Of a stretch of 64,000 nucleotides of DNA, positions 8,646 through 19,344 are shown in pieces. Made by a program: the position numbers and the translations under genes. The first letter of the stretch is position 1. Each line of letters starts with the position of its first letter. The DNA is taken from assembly GCA_030052745.1 (NCBI GenBank), contig JANBVO010000007.1:558001-622000 (forward strand). The letters are read 5' to 3'. The stretch comes from Pleurostoma richardsiae (Eukaryota > Ascomycota > Sordariomycetes > Calosphaeriales > Pleurostomataceae). The notes under the pieces are model-generated. The model saw only the letters and a program-made list of their open reading frames with translations, was not told the origin of the DNA and made no database searches.

Positions 8646-11327
8646 TCAGCCCCCAAGGAAATATAAATCCTCGCCATCTCCAAAGTCGATGTCTCCGTAG
8701 TCAGTCTCTTGTGACTGCGTAATCAGAGCTCTCTGCTCCCCGGCTTGGATAGCACGAGGTCCTCTCGCAATGCTGCCCGACAGTGACCGGCAAAGTTGCC
8801 CTCGCTGGGTGTTGGCACCCTGCGTATGATCGGGCGGCTTCCGGCCTTCAACGGCAATCATCAAGACCTCCTCTGTGATATCGTCTAGGTCATCATCCAG
8901 GAAATCTTCCTCTTCCGCTCCCGCAGAAGATCGCTCAGCCAAGTGTTCCGGCTCATCTTGCTCTCTTCTCAGCCGTCTATCCTCTTCCTGTTGCTGAAGC
9001 TCCCGCCTTCGTCTCTCCTCAGCCAGGGTCCGCAAGCTCCTCTCCTGCGCCACAAGCATGGCAGCACCACCACCACTGGAGGTAAAGAAGCGCTTCTTGG
9101 GCGGTGAACTGTGCTGTTCTGAATGAGCCTCCTCGCCACAAGGGCCGGGCACCCTATTTACCGAGCGCGTTGCGTCCATCAACGGGGACGAGTGCTGCTG
9201 GATTATACTAAGCGGCGACGGGCGATGCTGAGATAGAGTCTGCCGGGTCATGGAGACGTTTGGGCTCCCAGAGCTAGATTGTGGCGAGTTCAGTCGCCGT
9301 GCCCCTTGGCTGTCGTCAGTAGACTCAGGTTCATGACGAAATGAACCACGCTGGATGCCATCAGGGCCCGTCGGAGCGGAGGCACACGCTTGCTTTGGCG
9401 AGTCAACTTTGCAGGGCACCCGTCCGCGGTTATGTCGCCCCGTAATAATGTTGCCCTCTTGGCTCGTGGGACCCGATACGCCATTGGGAGATGGGCGCGT
9501 TCGGCCCCTTGGCTCGATAGCATGGAATCCGCGGTTAGTCAACGGCGGTTTCACGGGAGGCGGAAGCGTAACCTTGGGGAAACCTCCCGGCGACTGACGA
9601 GACCCCTGAGATATCTCCGGTACGGGTATCTCCGGTACGGGTCCTTTTTTGAACGTCGGCATGACCCTTACTGACGCTGCGATGCCTCCCGGCCGGACTT
9701 TCGTGGGCGTACTAATATTATCCTCCAGTTCCCTAATGTCCTGGGAAGACAAGATAAAGTCTTGAGAAGAGAAGAAGAAAGAAGCTGGCGGGGGTCGCAA
9801 CCCCTTAGCAGGGGGCGGTTTGTCACGACGTACTACCGACACACCAGCCAGGTCGTACTTGAGCTTCGGTGGGTCGGACCTCGGTGAAGATTCCATCGGC
9901 AGCTTAGGGAGGCTCGGCGTTAGCACATCTTCCGATAGCTCACGAGCTTCTTGTGAGGGTGTCGGAAAAAGATCGTCTACATGGTTGAGCACAAATAGCT
10001 GTGTGCTTGTTGGAAGGAACTGATCGTTTCGCATGCGCTGATGAGGACTATGAACAACCAGTGATAGTTCTTGGCCGGCTTTGCGAGAGACCGGACTCTG
10101 CTGTGGATGCTTAGGGAGGAACTTGGGGCGCTCTGAGCTGCCAGCAGTCGCCACAGTCGGAGGCTTGAACCGAGGCGGAATCGGTGGAGGTCCCATAGAC
10201 CCAGACTTGGAAACCTGGCTCGACTTGGTAGCCGAGCCGTGGAGCATCGACGGCTTCCGAGCAGAGGCATTCGCAGGATGCTGCCGTGTCAGTTGATCTA
10301 GTCGCGTAGGTGTCACCTGGTGAGCTTTTCGAGCTAAAGACTGGCCGTTGTCGAGAATTAGAAGCCTAGGCCGAGAGGTTGTGGCTTGCTTTGGCACAGG
10401 ACGACCCTTTGGTTTCTCGAGAGTGTGAGAGCCACTCTGACCTGCCGCATCGGTTTTCGAGACCGCATTGGCAGATATCTCCCCAAGAGGTGGACGAGCA
10501 GCCTTGGTGGACGGCTGGGGTAATATCCGGGGTGTGGGTGGCTCCTCCTTCGTTACGCTTGGCGCCTGGACCGGGACATCGGCGAGCCTTGCCAGCATCT
10601 CGGCCTCTGCTGGATCAATGCTGAAGCTGTCTTGCTCCGGGATCTTTCCCTTGGAGGCGTTGGGCGATGATTTGGTCGGCTTCTTTTCCGCTTTGGCAGC
10701 GAGTCCTGTCGTATCAGGCTCAACACTAGAAGATGGCTGACTCGTTCGCCGCCTCTTTGCCTGCGGCTCCTCCGCCTCGCCTTCCGTACCACCACTCCTA
10801 TCATTCTCCACCGTCTCGCTCGGATCAGAAGTTTCGGCCTTATCAGGGACTGTCCCGTTTTCTGATCGATCAACCCCATCACCTAGGGTTTCAGTTGTTT
10901 CTTCAAACGAGGGCAGACGAGGGGTAGCCGCTGCCGCCTCCGGCTTCTTCGCTGGCGTGAATCCACGAACAAATCTGGCAATTGTATCCTGACTAGGATG
11001 GACCTCGACAAGCGGCAGGCCCCTCTTCCTCTTCTCCTCGCGCTGCTGTTCCTCCTTGAGTTTCTTCTTCTCCCTGGCGGCCCTCGCCCGCGCTCTCCGG
11101 CCCTCCTCCTCGAACTCCTTCCGGATGCGGTCCTGCTCCATCAGGTCGCGTCTCCGCTGCTCGGCCTTTGAGAGCTTCGGCTGGCGGTTGGCCTGCTTGT
11201 ACAGCTTCTTGGCCTGCTTCGAGGTCATGGGGGGCTTGGCGGCGGCGCCCGGGGGCAGCGCGCTGTTGATGGCATTGAGGCCCACGGCATTGGGGATGAC
11301 GGTGAAGGTGTTCTGCCGGGGCGCCAT
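8646..11327 (-). CDS. Large conserved-looking fungal protein of unknown function, 893 aa
   Basis: One uninterrupted exon. I chose the ATG at 11327 (MAPRQNTFTVIPNAVGLNAI) because the 64 codons upstream look like leader sequence; the first ATG there would be near 11519. The N-terminus (to about residue 40) is hydrophobic and ordered. A strongly basic/acidic helix follows at about 40-100 (KQAKKLYKQ, SKAEQRRRDLMEQDRIRKEF, REKKKLKEEQQREEKRKRG) and is probably a coiled coil or nuclear localisation region. The middle is Pro/Ser/Lys-rich and disordered, with short islands LFPTPSQEARELSEDV and FFFSSQDFILSSQDIRELED. A charged helix (RRRRELQQQEEDRRLRREQD) and an acidic end (DYGDIDFGDGEDLYFLGG) close the protein. 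The pattern suggests a nuclear scaffold or chromatin factor, but no catalytic domain is visible and I cannot name it. Confidence 0.75.
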   Translation of the reverse strand: MAPRQNTFTVIPNAVGLNAINSALPPGAAAKPPMTSKQAKKLYKQANRQPKLSKAEQRRRDLMEQDRIRKEFEEEGRRARARAAREKKKLKEEQQREEKRKRGLPLVEVHPSQDTIARFVRGFTPAKKPEAAAATPRLPSFEETTETLGDGVDRSENGTVPDKAETSDPSETVENDRSGGTEGEAEEPQAKRRRTSQPSSSVEPDTTGLAAKAEKKPTKSSPNASKGKIPEQDSFSIDPAEAEMLARLADVPVQAPSVTKEEPPTPRILPQPSTKAARPPLGEISANAVSKTDAAGQSGSHTLEKPKGRPVPKQATTSRPRLLILDNGQSLARKAHQVTPTRLDQLTRQHPANASARKPSMLHGSATKSSQVSKSGSMGPPPIPPRFKPPTVATAGSSERPKFLPKHPQQSPVSRKAGQELSLVVHSPHQRMRNDQFLPTSTQLFVLNHVDDLFPTPSQEARELSEDVLTPSLPKLPMESSPRSDPPKLKYDLAGVSVVRRDKPPPAKGLRPPPASFFFSSQDFILSSQDIRELEDNISTPTKVRPGGIAASVRVMPTFKKGPVPEIPVPEISQGSRQSPGGFPKVTLPPPVKPPLTNRGFHAIEPRGRTRPSPNGVSGPTSQEGNIITGRHNRGRVPCKVDSPKQACASAPTGPDGIQRGSFRHEPESTDDSQGARRLNSPQSSSGSPNVSMTRQTLSQHRPSPLSIIQQHSSPLMDATRSVNRVPGPCGEEAHSEQHSSPPKKRFFTSSGGGAAMLVAQERSLRTLAEERRRRELQQQEEDRRLRREQDEPEHLAERSSAGAEEEDFLDDDLDDITEEVLMIAVEGRKPPDHTQGANTQRGQLCRSLSGSIARGPRAIQAGEQRALITQSQETDYGDIDFGDGEDLYFLGG

Positions 11328-12002
11328 GATGGGGACATTGCAACCATGGATCTTGACAAGGACGATTGGCGCGCCAAAGAAGGAGGAGGCCTGGCCTGGG
11401 TAGGAAGAAGTGAAAGGGCTTTCAATGCTGTGTGTGAAGCGTTCGGCGCCAGTGGGGTCCGCGGTCTGCCGCATCACATCCCACCGCGTCGGCCCGTGAA
11501 TCGGTGCCCCACCTCGCACCGCGACTTCACGTGACCCGGGTCACCTCCCCTTTTCATCGTCATCCTTTCTTCCCCCTTTTTCCTCATCGCCTCGCTTGTG
11601 CTCTGCCAGAGCCTCAAAAGAGAGCAGGAGACTCAAACTCTTCATTGCGCCGCTCTTTTAGATGCTCTAGGAGGTGATTAACTAGCTGACCATGTGCTTC
11701 GGTCCTCAAGGCAGAGACACCAGGAGTCGACTGCGTCTTGATGGCATGGCTACACGGCGGAGTTAAACCACGGCCATACCGGTGTTAACAGCACCATCAA
11801 GTGATGCCACAAAGGAACAGTATCTGATCTGGCCCAATCGGCCACCATCTGGGCTAAAGACATGTTTGAACGGATATTATGTCTTGCTCCCCCTTCATGA
11901 TTTCATACAACGGGTTAGAGGGGGCCGAACAAGGCGTCACCAACAAGTGTCGACCCTCCCTTTCCTCTCAAAGCACCCCTCACCCAGCTCACCAACAACA
12001 AG
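11328..12002. promoter_or_regulatory. Divergent promoter region, 893-aa protein gene / SDR
   Basis: 675 bp between divergent start codons. A CCT/TTC-rich tract at about 11545-11600 could be a leader or promoter element. No defined motif assigned. Confidence 0.45.
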
Positions 12003-12972
12003 ATGTCCCACTTCCTCATCACGGGCGCCAGCTCCGGGCTAGGCCTCCAGTTCGGCCTCGCCGCCCTCCGCCGCGGCAGCCGCGTGACCGGCGCCACGCG
12101 CGACCCGGCCAGGGCCCGCGCCGCGAGTCCCGAGTTCGAGGCGCGGGGCGGCGTCTGGCTGCAGCTGGACGTCGCGAGCCCGGCCGCCGAGGCGACGGTC
12201 CGGGATGTCGTCGAGAGCGGGGACGTCGACGTGCTGATCAACAGCGCGGCGTACGCCCTCATCGGCCCTGTTGAGAAGATCAGGTGCGCACCCCCACAGT
12301 CCTGACACCCCGGGAAACGGACAGTGGCGAAGACGCTGCCCTGCCCTTTTCCGTCGTCCACGGGAGGTGTGCTAAACGCTCCCCCCTTCCGGACCCAGCG
12401 ACTCCGAAGCCCACGCCGAGATGGAGACCAACTTCCACGGCACCCTCCGCACCATCCGCGGCGCCCTCCCCTCCTTCCGCGCCCGCCGGTCCGGCACCAT
12501 CGTCAACGTCACCAGCGGCGCCGGCTTCGTCGGCCTCGCCAGCCGGGGCCTCTACGCCGGCAGCAAGTTCGCCGTGGAGGGCATGTCCGAGGCGCTCGCC
12601 GACGAGCTCGCGCCGCTCGGCGTGCGCGTCGTGGTCGCCGAGCCGGGCGCCTTCCGCACCAACTTCCTCAGCACGCTGGTCCTGCCGGCGGCGGGGCTGG
12701 GCGGGTACGAGGGCACGCCGGCGGAGGCGGTCATCAGGCGCACCCAGGGCATGAGGCAGATGCGGCTGGGCGACGCCCGGCTGGCAGCGGAGGCCCTGGT
12801 GGACGTCGTCCTGGGGACGGGCCTGGCGCGGGGCGAGGAGGTCAGGGGGTGCCTGCGGGTGCCGCTGGGGCAGGACTGCTGGCCGCTGGCGAAGAAGAAG
12901 GTCGAGAGCTGGGGGCGGAACCTCGATATCATCGAGCCCGTTTCCATGAGCGTAGGTCTGGAGGAGGAGTGA
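12003..12972 (+). CDS. Short-chain dehydrogenase/reductase (classical SDR), two exons
   Basis: NAD(P)-dependent oxidoreductase of unknown substrate. Exons 12003-12283 and 12399-12972, with a 115-bp intron (donor GTGCGC, branch GCTAAAC, acceptor CCCAG) that joins AG to C and gives 284 aa. Rossmann motif TGASSGLG (Gly8, Gly12, Gly14); LDVAS and DVLINSAAY, a variant of the usual NAG; Asn105, Ser133 in NVTSGAG, and Tyr146-x3-Lys150 (YAGSK) supply the complete catalytic tetrad. The active-site Tyr/Lys lie in exon 2 and the cofactor motif in exon 1, so both exons are needed. EPGAFRTNF after the active site is typical of SDRs close to retinol dehydrogenase/YDAD groups. The gene is very GC-rich at third positions compared with its flanks. 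No signal peptide; probably cytosolic. Confidence 0.9.
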
Positions 12973-14096
12973 GATGCTGCTGGAGTCAAGGATTGCTCCT
13001 GTACTTCAACCTGGCTTCAGGGGGTCGGCTCCACTGAGCGGAGCCTCTTCGCCTTGTCGATAAAGCAAGAATCAAAAGAGTAGAACAAAAAACATGCAAC
13101 ACCGGGTATTCGCTGGTCGTCACCGACCCAACTACTAATCCGGCCCTCAGCAGTTTAACGAGGGGAGAGCGGACGGGATCCCGTGTTCTCTGCTGGGTAT
13201 GATCGCATGTGGTTGCTTCTTGTCAAGTTTGGTTGATATGATCGCCCCTGCATCGCGGGTCTTTGGCGTCACGGCCAAGTTTCACTGTTAGCCCACGCAG
13301 ATAGTAGTAAATGGCTTTGAAGCTAGCAATATAGTGAAGCAAAGTCTAGGAGTTGCAATAGCACTGTTTTAACCAGGGCACATATTTCGGACTGATGATC
13401 TTCGAGTTAACTCACCTGTCAAATGAACTCAGTACTTTGGTAGCTAAGTGAGACAACGGTCTCGTCTACCAGGATAAAGAGCGGCGAGTCTGCACAATTA
13501 AGATGATTTTGAAATGTCGATGTCTTCTCTTTCATTGCCTTATGTACAGTATAGACACAATACACCAGGCCAGGGGCAGCATGCGATGCATGCTCCCTTG
13601 CCTTTCTCAACTTCGTTTTCCCAATGTCTCCTCCACGAGGCAACCCACCACGGGAGCGTTGGTTCATTCCATGTCAAGGAAGGGAGCGGACGGCAAGCCA
13701 GCCATTAAACCTCTGTATGCAAAGACCCCAGGAACAGAGCCAGATGAGCCAAGTAAGGAAAAAAAAAAAAAATGAAAGACGAGCAGAAACCCAATGCTGT
13801 CTCAGATGTCCTCGCCGCAAGGTGCTGCCACACCATGTCAAGCCAGAATGGATCCAGAACCAATCCCGGTTGACGGTGCAGTGTTTCCCCGATACCTCTC
13901 CCATTGTCCAACTGTCTGTGGTGAGCGGATGATGCGCGTCAAGCATATATACTAAGAAAGAGCCGTGAGGCAGGAGCAGCCGAAATGAGCTGCTAGACCC
14001 AGAAGACACACCCATGATGATCCAGAACGTACAAAGACACGAAACACGCATGCATGTATTACTTCCTCCATCTACATACTAGATGCCACTGCAACC
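12973..14096. other. Convergent intergenic region with an A14 tract
   Basis: 3' flanks of the SDR (+) and the CRH-type gene (-). A 14-base A run lies at 13759-13772. Short overlapping open frames on both strands show no recognisable protein. Confidence 0.5.
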
Positions 14097-15670
14097 TCAC
14101 AGCCACATTAGGCCAATGAAAGCAATGACAACAGCGAACGCGCTCGCACCAAGCATGCGGTCTTCGCCAACACGGCCGGCACCGCTGTTGTTGCTGCTGC
14201 TGCTGCTGCTACTACTGCTGCCGCTACTGCTGCTGCTGCAGTCCTGCGTAAAGCCAGTAGCCTGGCAGTCCGAGCTAGAGGTAGTCCCGCTGCTGCTGCT
14301 ACCGCTGTCACTGCTGCTAGAGTCGCCGCCGGAAGATCCAGCAGCCTGACCGTTCGTGCCGGTGCCACCCGAGCTACCGCCAGGGATGGACTCGACAGGC
14401 GCAGAGGAGCTGGTGGCGGTGCTGGTACTGGAGGCACTGGCCGATGAAGCGCCGGCGTTCATGTCGAGGCCGGTGCCAAGGAAGCTCTTCAGCACCGTGG
14501 GGTCGTTGCCGTCTACGACGGTGTCGTTGGTGGCACGGTAGTCGTTGTACGTGTACGAGACATGCTTGTTGGTTCCGGGCGCGCTGCTGGCGTTGTAGCA
14601 CTCGATAGTCACCTCACCGAATGTGGCATAGTCGTAGCCGTAGTTCTTGATGTCTTCCGAGTCCCAGTCGATCGGCCCACCAGCCCAGTCGATTGTGCCC
14701 TTGGCGTTGGTGTCAGCACCGCCGGGCCAGATGGAGAGCTGGACACGAGCGGGCGTCTGCGGGTAGTCCCACTGATTGGCGGTGTCGTTCCACGTGTCGG
14801 TCCGCTTCTTGACGCGACCAACTTGGCCGTCGACGAGCCAGGTAATGGTATCTGGCGTCCATTGAATTTCGTAGTCGTGGAAGTTCTCGAAGGTGTCAGA
14901 CAGCGAGATGTTGGCGGAGTTGGTGTCTAGAGACAAAGTTAGGACCATATCGACTGCAAGTGAGACTCTGGAAATGACTGGGAGCAAAACTCACAGCTTG
15001 GAATGCCCTGGAAGTAGTAGTTGGTCTGGGCGATCTCCAATTCGGTCCCCACGAACTCGTAGTCGATCTCGTCCTTGACATCGCTCAACAAGATGAAGGC
15101 AGTGACGACACCGGCGCCTCTGCTCGTCTTGAGGCGGGCCTTGACGTTTCCGTACCACATGTAGGTGGACGACGCCAGGACGGTACCGACGCTATGTGCA
15201 GGCATGGTGAGGAGGACATTTCCATTGTACAGGAGCGGCTCGCCCTGGGATACCCAGTCCGCCTTGGAGGGATCGCCCAGGTACTTGCTGACGTCGACAA
15301 CGCCATCAAGAGTGTTCATGGGGAAGCTCTTGGACTCGCAGACAGGCGCAGGGACGCAGCTATCAAGGGAGAAGGACATGCGCGGATCGCAACCGCCGAG
15401 ACAGTACGCACCGACGCCACATTGGCCGTATTCTGCAGGTTGCCGATGTCAGCACCGGGCGGGACAGCGGCGTCTGCCAGCGTTGTGCAACCAGCGCAGG
15501 TAGCCGTGATAGCAAGGGCGTAATGCGCTCATGAATCAAACTAAGGAATACTTACGGGAGCAGCATGGAGTCTCCTCGGGACACCTATTTTCAAGGGAGC
15601 AGGTGGTGTCGGCAGCAACGAGGGAAGCGCCGAGAAGGGCGGCGCCCAGTGGGAGAATTGTCCGCCTCAT
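14097..15670 (-). CDS. GH16 chitin-glucan transglycosylase, CRH/UTR2 family, GPI-anchored, three exons
   Basis: Cell-wall enzyme that links chitin to beta-glucan. Exons 15670-15556, 15432-14995 and 14926-14097; introns 123 and 68 bp; 460 aa. Signal peptide MRRTILPLGAALLGASLVAA; a short Cys-rich chitin-binding-like module follows at about 24-70 (CPEETPCCS joined by splicing to QYGQCGVGAYC). The GH16 core spans about 75-330, with the catalytic motif DEIDYEFVG: Glu160 nucleophile, Asp162, Glu164 acid/base. YEIQWTPDTITWLVDG and RVQLSIWPGG are characteristic of the CRH subgroup. The tail is a Ser/Thr/Gly linker with a long Ser run (from a GCT/GCA-type microsatellite at about 14180-14310), ending in a small-residue site and a hydrophobic stretch (AFAVVIAFIGLMWL) as in GPI proteins. 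Presence of a chitin-binding module resembles UTR2/CRH1-type paralogs. Confidence 0.94.
14180..14310. repeat. Trinucleotide (GCT/GCA)-rich microsatellite inside the CRH gene
   Basis: An imperfect TGC/TAC trinucleotide array within exon 3 of the minus-strand CRH gene. On the coding strand it yields the poly-Ser stretch of the GPI-proximal linker, a region where length variation is tolerated. Confidence 0.8.
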
Positions 15671-16489
15671 TGTGAGTGTGTGGGTGACCCGTCCGCGTAT
15701 CCTTCAAGATCGGGATTTCTCGACAAGTCCAGGAGACGACGGACGACAAAGTGTCGTTTGCCGTTTGGGAAACTAGAAAGCTAGAAGGTAATTACTGGTA
15801 TAGCAGATGCGGATTCGTCGGGAGGTCGGAGATTGAAACAACGAGGCGCGTCGGGCGGGCGGGCAGGTGACACCTGTGGTCGTCCGTGTGCCTGTGGAAT
15901 GCAAAATCCGGATCGACTTTCCACACGTGTCTGTGTCGGTCAAGACTTCCGGCGCCGCCTTGAGTTTATGCGGGAATGCGGGAATGCGGGAAAGCGGGAG
16001 GCGGGAAGCTGGAATTGATGTAATGCCAGGTCCAAACGGCGGGAGAATTGGTATCCAGGCAATTGACGTTTATGCCGTCGGCACCTCGATCGATCGTCGT
16101 TCGTGACTTTAGTCCGGGGGACCAGCAAAAAGGTCAACTGAAAGATGATGAGCCGGCCGGAGTTGATGCCAAGACCCCGAGAGATGGACAATGACGACGG
16201 TCTACAGATCTCGTTTCCTTTCTTCCCAAGAGTCCGAGCGAGCGAGCGCAACGAGGAGTGCAAAGCGGCAACAGAGCGACTGTGGTGGCTCCTCAGGCGA
16301 CGGAAATTGGCCGAGAGAACCGAGGGGAGGACTGAATGGAGCGGACGAGCGAGGCCGCTTCAACTAAAGATTATTAGGTCGGAACGAGTCGAAACGTGCC
16401 CGATGCGTGAAGAGAAAAGGGGAAAAAACGAGAGTGGTTCACACACTTGACGAGGCGAAGGTGACCAAGTCAAGGGAGAGATGGGCGCC

Positions 16490-16505
16490 GGGGGGGGGGG
16501 GGGGG
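16490..16505. repeat. G16 homopolymer
   Basis: Sixteen consecutive G on the plus strand, in the upstream region of the minus-strand CRH gene. Confidence 0.95.
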
Positions 16506-16948
16506 TTAGTAGTAGGAGGATGAGGAGATCGGGGATCGGGGGAGAGAGGGGGGTTTGTTAGTTGATCCAAGGGTTCGAGGAATAGGAGAGCGAGTGACAG
16601 ACAGGCAAAACAGGACTGGACCAGGCTGCCAAGATTTGCGCGCTAGACTGCCAACGGACGCTGCTAAGGTAGGAACCGACGGGGCAGAGCGAGCAAGCCA
16701 TCACACCTAAGCCGCTAATAACACGATATTAACCCTGCTCCATCCTCCATCCAACCCCAGAATGAATTTCGAATTTCGTAACGATTCCATTCCCTCCCTC
16801 TCTCCCTTGTCAGGCTGTGTTAACTGCTGAGGCACCTTAGCTCCCCTCGTATGGGCAGGGCCACTCGGGCATCCCTCTCCCAAACCGCGTTTCCAGAAAT
16901 AGCGTGACAGCAAACGTCTCGCACGCTCTTTACCCTCTACACGTGTGA

Positions 16949-16950
<2 letters not shown>

Positions 16951-16980
<30 letters not shown>
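16951..16980. repeat. T30 homopolymer
   Basis: Thirty consecutive T on the plus strand. A poly(dA:dT) tract of this length normally excludes nucleosomes; it could also mark an old retroposed poly(A) tail on the minus strand, but I see no gene copy next to it. Confidence 0.95.
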
Positions 16981-16981
<1 letters not shown>

Positions 16982-17924
16982 TCGCCAGCGTGTATCCCAG
17001 CTGCATCGTAGAATAGTTCGGTTTGTATCTACCTACCTATGTAACAATCAATGCTCCTGCTGTCCGTCCACGATAGGTGTACAGTATATTTAATACATAG
17101 CACCAGTCGTATCGTGACCGGCATGAAGCTCCGAATGAATACTGCAGGGTTCTTTCGCGTCCACACCGAGCAAAAAAGTTGCGCGCAGGTGGCGGATACG
17201 AGGTGGACAAAGATGTCCGACGCCCCGCATAACCGCTTGAAATGCACGCAACACAGTGCCATGTAACGAAGCGGGATTTCCTCATCCTCCTCCTCCTCCT
17301 TCTCCTTCTCCGCCGCCGCGCATCTCAGCCGTCCTTTCCGCACCATTCCTCCTCGAAGCCTCGCTCAGATGGTGATGGTCCGCCCCGCCCCCTCCGCTCT
17401 TGGCAGCCCGCACTCGGCCAAACCTCCGCGTCTTGGCTCTGCCGGGGACGGGCCATGTCCGGTTCCGTGTGCCCATAGATGCTGGCGGAGATCGTCGTAC
17501 ATCTGGGTATCTAAGCAGTTAGCTAAGCATCTAACCTAGAGGGCACCCAGACGCCTTAGGTGCTTTGTTTACACGGTTCGCGCTCTGTCCAATACAAGAT
17601 AGCTGCTGCTGGTGGGCACGGACGGCTCTCAGGCCACCGAGTTCCAGCCTGGCCGGATATGTAATAAGACCATGTCAGCAGCAGGAGACGACCACTCGAA
17701 TCCAAAAGTCCAAATAGATCGAGACATGCTGCTTTCAAGACAAGCCCATACATCATCACATCAGCAAAGCTGTTGTCAAGTACAACTTAGCTAAGGGAGG
17801 CACCGAAGGAGCCAGGATCCTTACCTTTTCGCCCGTGCCCAGAATCCCCCAGCCCACCTACGACTGAGCACCCGCACCATCACCACCATCACCACCTCCT
17901 CCTCCCAACACCCGGCAGACAGAC

Positions 17925-18188
17925 ATGTCAGCCTCCGGAAAACCGGTCTCATTCACCTCCCTCTATACACTAGGCCATCTCCATCCTCCCATTAAGCTCG
18001 TGGGCCTCCCTAGACTCACCTTTAATTTAAGCTTAACACAGATCCACCGCTGCCGACGCGAGCGTCGTCAGCTCTTTAGACATGGTGCAAGCGCCCACCT
18101 TCCTGCACCAACCGGAGAGGGGCGGCGTGTCAGGGGCCATGTTGTCGCGTTACTCGCCCTGCTAATATGCCGGTTAAAGGTTACCTGA
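17925..18188 (+). CDS. Possible small gene, doubtful
   Basis: An ATG at 17925 follows a CACC-rich leader (17876-17924) that looks like a fungal 5' untranslated region. The direct frame encodes 87 residues starting MSASGKPVSFTSLYTLGHLH, with no known motif. A 42-bp intron-like segment (about 18002-18043, with TTAAC near its AG end) also keeps the frame. No homology recognised; could equally be a non-coding RNA or leader. Confidence 0.2.
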   Translation: MSASGKPVSFTSLYTLGHLHPPIKLVGLPRLTFNLSLTQIHRCRRERRQLFRHGASAHLPAPTGEGRRVRGHVVALLALLICRLKVT

Positions 18189-19344
18189 CGGCTTTCAGCT
18201 GCCCGCCATCGTCATCGTCAAGATGGCGTCTCCTTCCAGCAGCGATGCCCATCGACAACCGGGACGCGAGATGTGGAGGCAGCGTCCACTACCCACGCAT
18301 GGTTTGCTCCAGCTAGTCCCTGTTATAGAAGACCTGACCAGCTCGTAATGAACTAGCCTCACAGGTAGCTCAGAAAGGTCGTCCTGCTCGGGGTAGAGGC
18401 ATGCAAGTAAGGGTTTCAATGACATAGAGAATAAAACGAGTAGCCATGTATTGAAGGGTATAGCATCTTTTACTACCGAGGATCCACAACAAAGCAATCT
18501 CCCCAACCGCCGTCATCACCGGCCCTGACCTTGCCTCCACGCCATCCAACATGATTATCAGAACATGTGCCTGCCTATCCCTCCTCCCATCTAGACGCGC
18601 AAGCTCGAACGTGATGCACCGTGTCATCACCATCCTGCATAATCGGGAGCCGGGTTCGGGCTGTCAAGACGCCGATCTCCTGCAGAAGTCTGAGGTAGCA
18701 AAGTCGATCAATGCAAGCTTGTTGCTGAGTGGAGATGCCGAGGCGTAGACATGAATGCCGATCGAGGCTTGTCGAGCAGGCAGCATCCGCAACTCCCTTG
18801 CCAGTGTCCACACAGCAGGTTTTCATTATGACCTGTGCAATAGACGTACCCGCAGGGACACGCCTGGAGATCGAAGGGAGGTCGTCCACGCCAGTTCCCA
18901 GTTCATGCGCAGACTAAACAAATCCGTCCAGAATTTCCCCGCCGATACCGATCCCTTCCGAGGAGAATGTGTAGCAAAATCAACCGAGGGGGTACGAAGA
19001 CAAAACCGTGGGAGTATTAGGAAAATACAGCCTGCCGCGGGGCAGACACGAAGACAGCAAGATGAACGCCCAAAGAGCATCGTCGAGGCATGATGTTGTA
19101 CGTTTAGTCAACACAACGCAGACATTTCTTTTCCGGACCGACACCTCCAAACACGTCGTAAGCGAAGACAAGAAGCAACTTGAAATCTAACCGCCGCAGG
19201 TGACGCACGCCATCATTGAAGATAGGTTTGCCAAGAGCTCAAGGTGATCAAACGCGACAAGCGACGACACCGACGAGATGATCAAGATCGAACCATGGCT
19301 GCTGTACCCTCACCCGCTGCGGACGGTTCTCCAGAGTGCGGAGC

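Larger units (their letters stand above)
15671..19344. other. 3.7-kb region with no convincing gene; homopolymer runs
   Basis: Promoter of the CRH gene at the left, 3' flank of the Myb gene at the right. It contains a G16 run (16490-16505), a T30 run (16951-16980) and a TCC-rich tract (about 17283-17311). A possible small gene start at 17925 is listed separately. Other open frames are short and overlap on both strands. Confidence 0.5.

Noticed and set aside
12039-13037. Long frames on both strands overlapping the SDR
   Set aside because: Pro/Arg/Ala-rich shadows caused by high third-position GC; the SDR frame alone has the catalytic motifs.
16951-16980. T30 run as a retroposon tail
   Set aside because: No reverse-transcribed gene copy or target-site duplication visible beside it.
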